NCBI RefSeq assembly: GCF_009796285.1
Contig: NZ_CP047020.1
Span: 2,604,001 to 2,668,000 of the forward strand
Origin: Streptomyces broussonetiae
GTDB taxonomy: Bacteria; Actinomycetota; Actinomycetes; Streptomycetales; Streptomycetaceae
Direction of reading: 5' to 3'
Length of the DNA stretch: 64,000 nt
The notes under the pieces were generated by a model. That model saw only the letters and a list, made by a program, of their open reading frames with translations. It was not told where the DNA came from and did not search any database. This document shows positions 60,783 to 64,000 of the stretch, piece after piece (within the stretch, counting starts at the first letter, position 1; each line of letters begins with the position of its first letter). A program made the translations under genes and the position numbers.

Positions 60783-60794
60783 ATATCCCGATAT
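60783..60794. promoter_or_regulatory. Palindrome before the carbohydrate ABC operon
   Basis: ATATC-CC-GATAT lies 16 nt before the start of the binding-protein gene, directly ahead of the ribosome site. It is a candidate operator for the DeoR regulator. A short hairpin (60735-60740 with 60746-60751) lies further upstream. Confidence 0.45.
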
Positions 60795-60809
60795 CTCCAG
60801 GAGCGATCC

Positions 60810-62180
60810 ATGCGAACCCAGAGCCGACGGAGGCCGCGAGCCACGCTCGCCATGGCCGCCGCAGGGACGCTGCTCGCCCCGCTGCTCTCCGGCTGCTGGG
60901 TCGGTGCGGGCGGGTCCGGTTCCGGCGGCGACTCCATCAACGTCCTGATGGTGAACAACCCGCAGATGACCGAGTTGCAGAAGCTGACCGCCGCGCACTT
61001 CACCAAGGAGACCGGCATCAAGGTCAACTTCACGGTCCTGCCCGAGAACGACGTCCGCGACAAGATCAGCCAGGACTTCGCCAACCAGGCCGGACAGTAC
61101 GACGTGGCCACCCTGTCCAACTACGAGATCCCGATCTACGCCCGCAACGGCTGGCTGCACGAGATGAACTCGTACGCCGCGAAGGACCCGTCGTACGACG
61201 AGCAGGACGTGCTCGCCCCCATGCGCCAGTCCCTGACCGCCGCCGACGGCAAGCTCTACGGGCAGCCCTTCTACGGCGAGTCGTCGTTCCTGATGTACCG
61301 CAAGGACGTGTTCGCGGCAAAGGGCCTGACCATGCCCGCCCACCCCACCTGGCAGCAGGTCGCGGACCTCGCCGCGCAGGCGGACGGCGCGAAGCCCGGG
61401 ATGAAGGGCATCTGCCTGCGCGGGCTGCCCGGCTGGGGCGAGCTGATGGCGCCGCTGACGACGGTCGTGAACACCTTCGGCGGCACCTGGTTCGACAAGA
61501 AATGGAAGGCCCGTCTGGACTCACCGGAGTTCGAGAAGGCGACAAAGTTCTATGTCGACCTGGTCCGCGCGCACGGCGAGTCCGGCGCTGCCCAGTCGGG
61601 ATTCGCCGAGTGCCTCAACGACATGACCCAGAGCAAGGTCGCCATGTGGTACGACGCCACGAGCGCGGCCGGCCTGCTGGAGGCGCAGGACTCACCGGTC
61701 AAGGGCAAGCTCGGCTACGTACCGGCCCCCGTCGTCAGGACGCCGTCCTCCGGCTGGCTCTACACCTGGGCCTGGGGCATCCAGAAGGCGTCCCGCAACC
61801 CCGACAAGGCCTGGAAGTTCGTCTCCTGGGCGTCCGGCAAGGGCTATGAGCAGTTGGTCGGCGAGACCAGCGGCTGGCCGGACGTCCCGGCGGGCAAGCG
61901 GGCCTCGACGTACACGAACGCCGACTACCGCAAGTCGGCCGCCGCCTTCCAGGAGATGACCAAGGAGGCCATCGAGAGCGCCCGTCCGAACGATCCCGGC
62001 GTGCAGCCGCGGCCCGCGCCCGGCATCCAGTTCGTCGACATCCCCGAGTTCACCGACCTCGGCACCAAGGTCTCCCAGGAGATCAGCGCGGCCATCGCCG
62101 GACGCCAGTCCGTCGGCTCGGCCCTCAAGAAGTCGCAGGCTCTCGCCGAGAAGATCTCCAAGGAGTACGAGGGACGATGA
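60810..62180 (+). CDS. Carbohydrate ABC transporter, substrate-binding lipoprotein
   Basis: A 456-residue extracellular binding protein of solute-binding family 1. The signal ends in LLSGCWVG with the lipidated Cys at residue 29 after a basic MRTQSRRRPR start; a Gly/Ser linker follows. The mature fold has SINVLMVNNPQM, YDVATLSNYEIPIYARNG and FYGESSFLMYRKD, as in sorbitol/mannitol (SmoE-type) binders. AGGAG sits 7 nt ahead. It overlaps the first permease gene by 4 nt. The downstream alcohol dehydrogenase supports a polyol as substrate. Confidence 0.92.
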   Translation: MRTQSRRRPRATLAMAAAGTLLAPLLSGCWVGAGGSGSGGDSINVLMVNNPQMTELQKLTAAHFTKETGIKVNFTVLPENDVRDKISQDFANQAGQYDVATLSNYEIPIYARNGWLHEMNSYAAKDPSYDEQDVLAPMRQSLTAADGKLYGQPFYGESSFLMYRKDVFAAKGLTMPAHPTWQQVADLAAQADGAKPGMKGICLRGLPGWGELMAPLTTVVNTFGGTWFDKKWKARLDSPEFEKATKFYVDLVRAHGESGAAQSGFAECLNDMTQSKVAMWYDATSAAGLLEAQDSPVKGKLGYVPAPVVRTPSSGWLYTWAWGIQKASRNPDKAWKFVSWASGKGYEQLVGETSGWPDVPAGKRASTYTNADYRKSAAAFQEMTKEAIESARPNDPGVQPRPAPGIQFVDIPEFTDLGTKVSQEISAAIAGRQSVGSALKKSQALAEKISKEYEGR

Positions 62181-63115
62181 CAGCGACGACCACGGCCCCC
62201 CTCGCGGCCACCCCCGCACATATGACGAAGCAACCCTCGGCCCGGCTGCGCGCCTGGGCCACCCGAGCGCCGCTGCTGCCGGCCCTGGTGTTCATGATCG
62301 CGGTGACCCAGCTGCCGTTCGTGGCCACGCTGGTGATCTCCTTCTTCGACTGGAACGCCCTCTACCCCAAGGCCCGCCACTTCACCGGCCTGGACAACTA
62401 CCACCAGGTGCTGACCGACGCCGCTCTGCGCCACTCGGTGTGGACGACCGTGCTGCTCACGGTGGCGGTGGTGCTGGCCAGCCTGGTCCTCGGACTGGCG
62501 CTCGCCCTGCTGCTGGACCGGAGGTTCCGCGGCCGGGGCATCGTCCGCACCCTGCTCATCGCGCCCTTCCTGGTGGTTCCGGTGGCTGCGGCCCTGCTCT
62601 GGAAGCATGTGCTCTACAACCCTGAATACGGCCTGCTGAATGGGTTGTTGCACTATGTGGGCGGCCCACAGCCGGACTGGATCTCCAACACCCCGCTGCT
62701 CGCGGTCGAGGCCTCCCTGGTGTGGCAGTGGACGCCGTTCATGATGCTGATCCTGCTCGCCGGGCTGCAGAGCCGGGACCAGCAGCAGATCGAGGCCGCG
62801 CGCGTCGACGGCGCGAACGACTGGCAGATCTTCCGGCATCTGACCCTGCCGCACCTGCGCCGCTACCTCGAACTGGGCGCCCTGCTCGGCTCGATCTACA
62901 TCGTGCAGAACTTCGACGCGGTCTTCACGATCACGTCCGGTGGGCTGGGCACGGCGAACCTTCCCTACACCGTCTACCAGAGCTTCTACCAGGCCCATGA
63001 CAACGGCCTCGCCTCGGCCGCCGGCGTCCTGGTCGTCATCGGCTCGATCATCATCGCGACCTTCGCGCTGCGCGTGGTGTCGTCCCTGTTCCGCGAGGAG
63101 GTGTCCCGCGCATGA
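62177..63115 (+). CDS. Carbohydrate ABC transporter permease 1 (MalF/UgpA type)
   Basis: A 312-residue inner-membrane permease with six transmembrane segments and a cytoplasmic N-tail ending about residue 30. The EAA coupling loop contains IEAARVDGANDWQIFRHLTLPHL. It forms the heterodimer with the next gene, which it overlaps by ATGA. No ATPase gene is seen, which is common in this group: a shared ATPase such as MsiK is the usual partner in Streptomyces. Confidence 0.93.
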   Translation: MTATTTAPLAATPAHMTKQPSARLRAWATRAPLLPALVFMIAVTQLPFVATLVISFFDWNALYPKARHFTGLDNYHQVLTDAALRHSVWTTVLLTVAVVLASLVLGLALALLLDRRFRGRGIVRTLLIAPFLVVPVAAALLWKHVLYNPEYGLLNGLLHYVGGPQPDWISNTPLLAVEASLVWQWTPFMMLILLAGLQSRDQQQIEAARVDGANDWQIFRHLTLPHLRRYLELGALLGSIYIVQNFDAVFTITSGGLGTANLPYTVYQSFYQAHDNGLASAAGVLVVIGSIIIATFALRVVSSLFREEVSRA

Positions 63116-63939
63116 CCGCCGTACTGCGCCGGAACGGACTGGGCCTCGTGGCCTGGCTGGCCGGGATCGTGTTCTTCCTGCCGATCGCCTGGATGGCCCT
63201 GACGTCGTTCCACTCGGAGGCGGACGCGGCGACCAACCCGCCGTCCTTCGGGGCGTCGTTGACGCTCGACGGCTACCGCGAGTTCTTCGGCAGCGGCGGC
63301 GGGGCGAGCCCGTGGCCCGCGCTGATCAACTCCACGGTGGCGTCGGTGGTCTCCACCCTGTGCGTCCTGCTGCTGGCCCTCCCGGCGGCGTACGCGCTGT
63401 CGATCCGGCCGGTGAAGAAGTGGACGGACGTGCTGTTCTTCTTCCTGTCCACCAAGATGCTGCCGGTCGTGGCGGGCCTGCTGCCGATCTACCTGTTCGC
63501 CAAGAACGCCGGGATGCTCGACAACATCTGGCTCCTGGTCATCCTCTACACCGCCATGAACCTGCCGATCGCGGTGTGGATGATGCAGTCCTTCCTCGCC
63601 GAGGTCCCGGTCGCCATCATCGAGGCGGCGCGGGTGGACGGCGCCCGGCTGCCGACGATCCTCGCGCGCGTGGTCGCCCCCATCGCCCTGCCCGGCATCG
63701 CCGCGACCTCCCTGATCTGCTTCATCTTCAGCTGGAACGAGCTGCTGTTCGCCAGGGTCCTGACGGGCGTGGTCGCCGAGACCGCCCCGGTCTTCCTGAC
63801 CGGCTTCATCACCAGCCAGGGCCTGTTCCTGGCCAAGGTGTGCGCCGCGTCGCTCGTCATCTCCCTGCCGGTGCTCGCCGCGGGGTTCGCCGCCCAGGAC
63901 AAGCTGGTCCAGGGCCTGTCGTTGGGAGCCGTGAAATGA
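63112..63939 (+). CDS. Carbohydrate ABC transporter permease 2 (MalG/UgpE type)
   Basis: A 275-residue inner-membrane permease with six hydrophobic segments. The EAA loop is IIEAARVDGARLPTILARVVAPI. NLPIAVWMMQSFLAEVP precedes it, typical of the MalG branch. It overlaps both neighbours by 4 nt. It completes the uptake unit with the lipoprotein and first permease; the ATPase is presumably supplied in trans. Confidence 0.93.
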   Translation: MTAVLRRNGLGLVAWLAGIVFFLPIAWMALTSFHSEADAATNPPSFGASLTLDGYREFFGSGGGASPWPALINSTVASVVSTLCVLLLALPAAYALSIRPVKKWTDVLFFFLSTKMLPVVAGLLPIYLFAKNAGMLDNIWLLVILYTAMNLPIAVWMMQSFLAEVPVAIIEAARVDGARLPTILARVVAPIALPGIAATSLICFIFSWNELLFARVLTGVVAETAPVFLTGFITSQGLFLAKVCAASLVISLPVLAAGFAAQDKLVQGLSLGAVK

Positions 63940-64000
63940 AGGCCGCCGTCATCGAGGCCGTGGGCCGCGCCGTCGTCACCGAGGTGCCGGACCCGACACC
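63936..64000 (+). CDS. Zinc-type alcohol dehydrogenase, 5' end only
   Basis: Only the first 21 codons lie in the window: MKAAVIEAVGRAVVTEVPDP, the start of a GroES-like N-terminal domain as in medium-chain Zn-dependent dehydrogenases. ATG 63936 overlaps the permease stop. It is probably a polyol (sorbitol, xylitol or arabitol) dehydrogenase acting on what the transporter imports. The rest must be read from the next window. Confidence 0.75.
   Translation, partial: MKAAVIEAVGRAVVTEVPDPT

Noticed and set aside
1..64000. Mobile elements, CRISPR arrays, tRNA or rRNA genes
   Set aside because: No transposase, integrase, regularly spaced repeats or RNA gene signatures were seen by eye; a tRNAscan or ISfinder search would settle this.

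Overview
This window reads as chromosomal DNA of a Streptomyces or a close relative. The base composition is very GC-rich with strong G/C bias at third codon positions. GTG and TTG starts are common and many genes overlap by 4 nt. It carries several genus-typical families: a SCO1860-type LAETG-anchored protein, an ectABCD cluster, a PhoP-type PHO box and a GlnR-type box. From memory, the gene order resembles the S. coelicolor chromosome around SCO184x to SCO190x, so most of the window is probably conserved core rather than an island. I saw no rRNA, tRNA, insertion sequence, prophage or CRISPR array.

Layout. 1-4.4 kb: a truncated alpha/beta hydrolase, a class II aldolase, a secreted GH25 muramidase, and a phosphate permease behind a PHO box with a small membrane partner, closed by a strong hairpin. 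4.5-22.8 kb: the cobalamin locus. A B12 riboswitch precedes cobD-cobQ-cobN-(ChlI/ChlD fusion)-cobO-cobB-cobI. A ZIP-type metal transporter on the other strand follows, then cobM-cobL-cobJ(CbiG fusion)-cobH-cbiX-cobC. 22.9-28.9 kb: a sortase-anchored surface protein, an operon of an amino-acid-type ABC transporter plus an amidohydrolase, and a divergent class V aminotransferase. 28.9-33.1 kb: a large P-loop/SEL1-repeat protein that looks like a STAND NTPase, and a DinB-fold protein. 33.1-36.5 kb: ectABCD with GlnR-like sites upstream. 36.5-44.5 kb: a class V aminotransferase, a DsbA-like thioredoxin-fold protein, a GNAT, a GlxA/AraC regulator beside an MFS exporter, a DUF1349 protein, and an aldehyde dehydrogenase divergent from an IclR regulator. 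44.6-50.5 kb: a class B penicillin-binding protein, an NCS2 purine permease, an ECF sigma factor with a membrane partner, and a secreted acid phosphatase. 50.6-59.7 kb: sugar-acid catabolism, comprising a GntR-regulated IlvD dehydratase/DHDPS-family aldolase operon and a divergent pair of uronate dehydrogenase and a 5-dehydro-4-deoxyglucarate dehydratase-like gene with an uncharacterised partner. 59.9-64 kb: a DeoR regulator with a carbohydrate/polyol ABC uptake operon that runs into a truncated alcohol dehydrogenase.

How the genes work together. The cobalamin genes cover much of corrin ring modification, cobalt insertion, adenosylation and amidation. They mix a late-insertion chelatase (CobN with a ChlI/D fusion) with parts typical of the cobalt-early route (CbiX, CbiG). 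No cobA, cobG, cobF, cobK or nucleotide-loop genes (cobU, cobS, cobT) are visible here. In the right part, uronate dehydrogenase would make aldarates, the KdgD-type enzyme would give 2-ketoglutarate semialdehyde after a dehydration step, and the aldehyde dehydrogenase at 42-43.6 kb could finish to 2-ketoglutarate. That link is inference.

The most unusual items are the STAND/SEL1 protein, the His-tailed CbiX with a CxxC, the ZIP transporter between the two cobalamin gene blocks, the unknown barrel-like protein paired with KdgD, and several well-formed operator palindromes. Nothing here is an obviously new multi-gene system. The STAND/SEL1 gene is the best candidate for unexplored biology.
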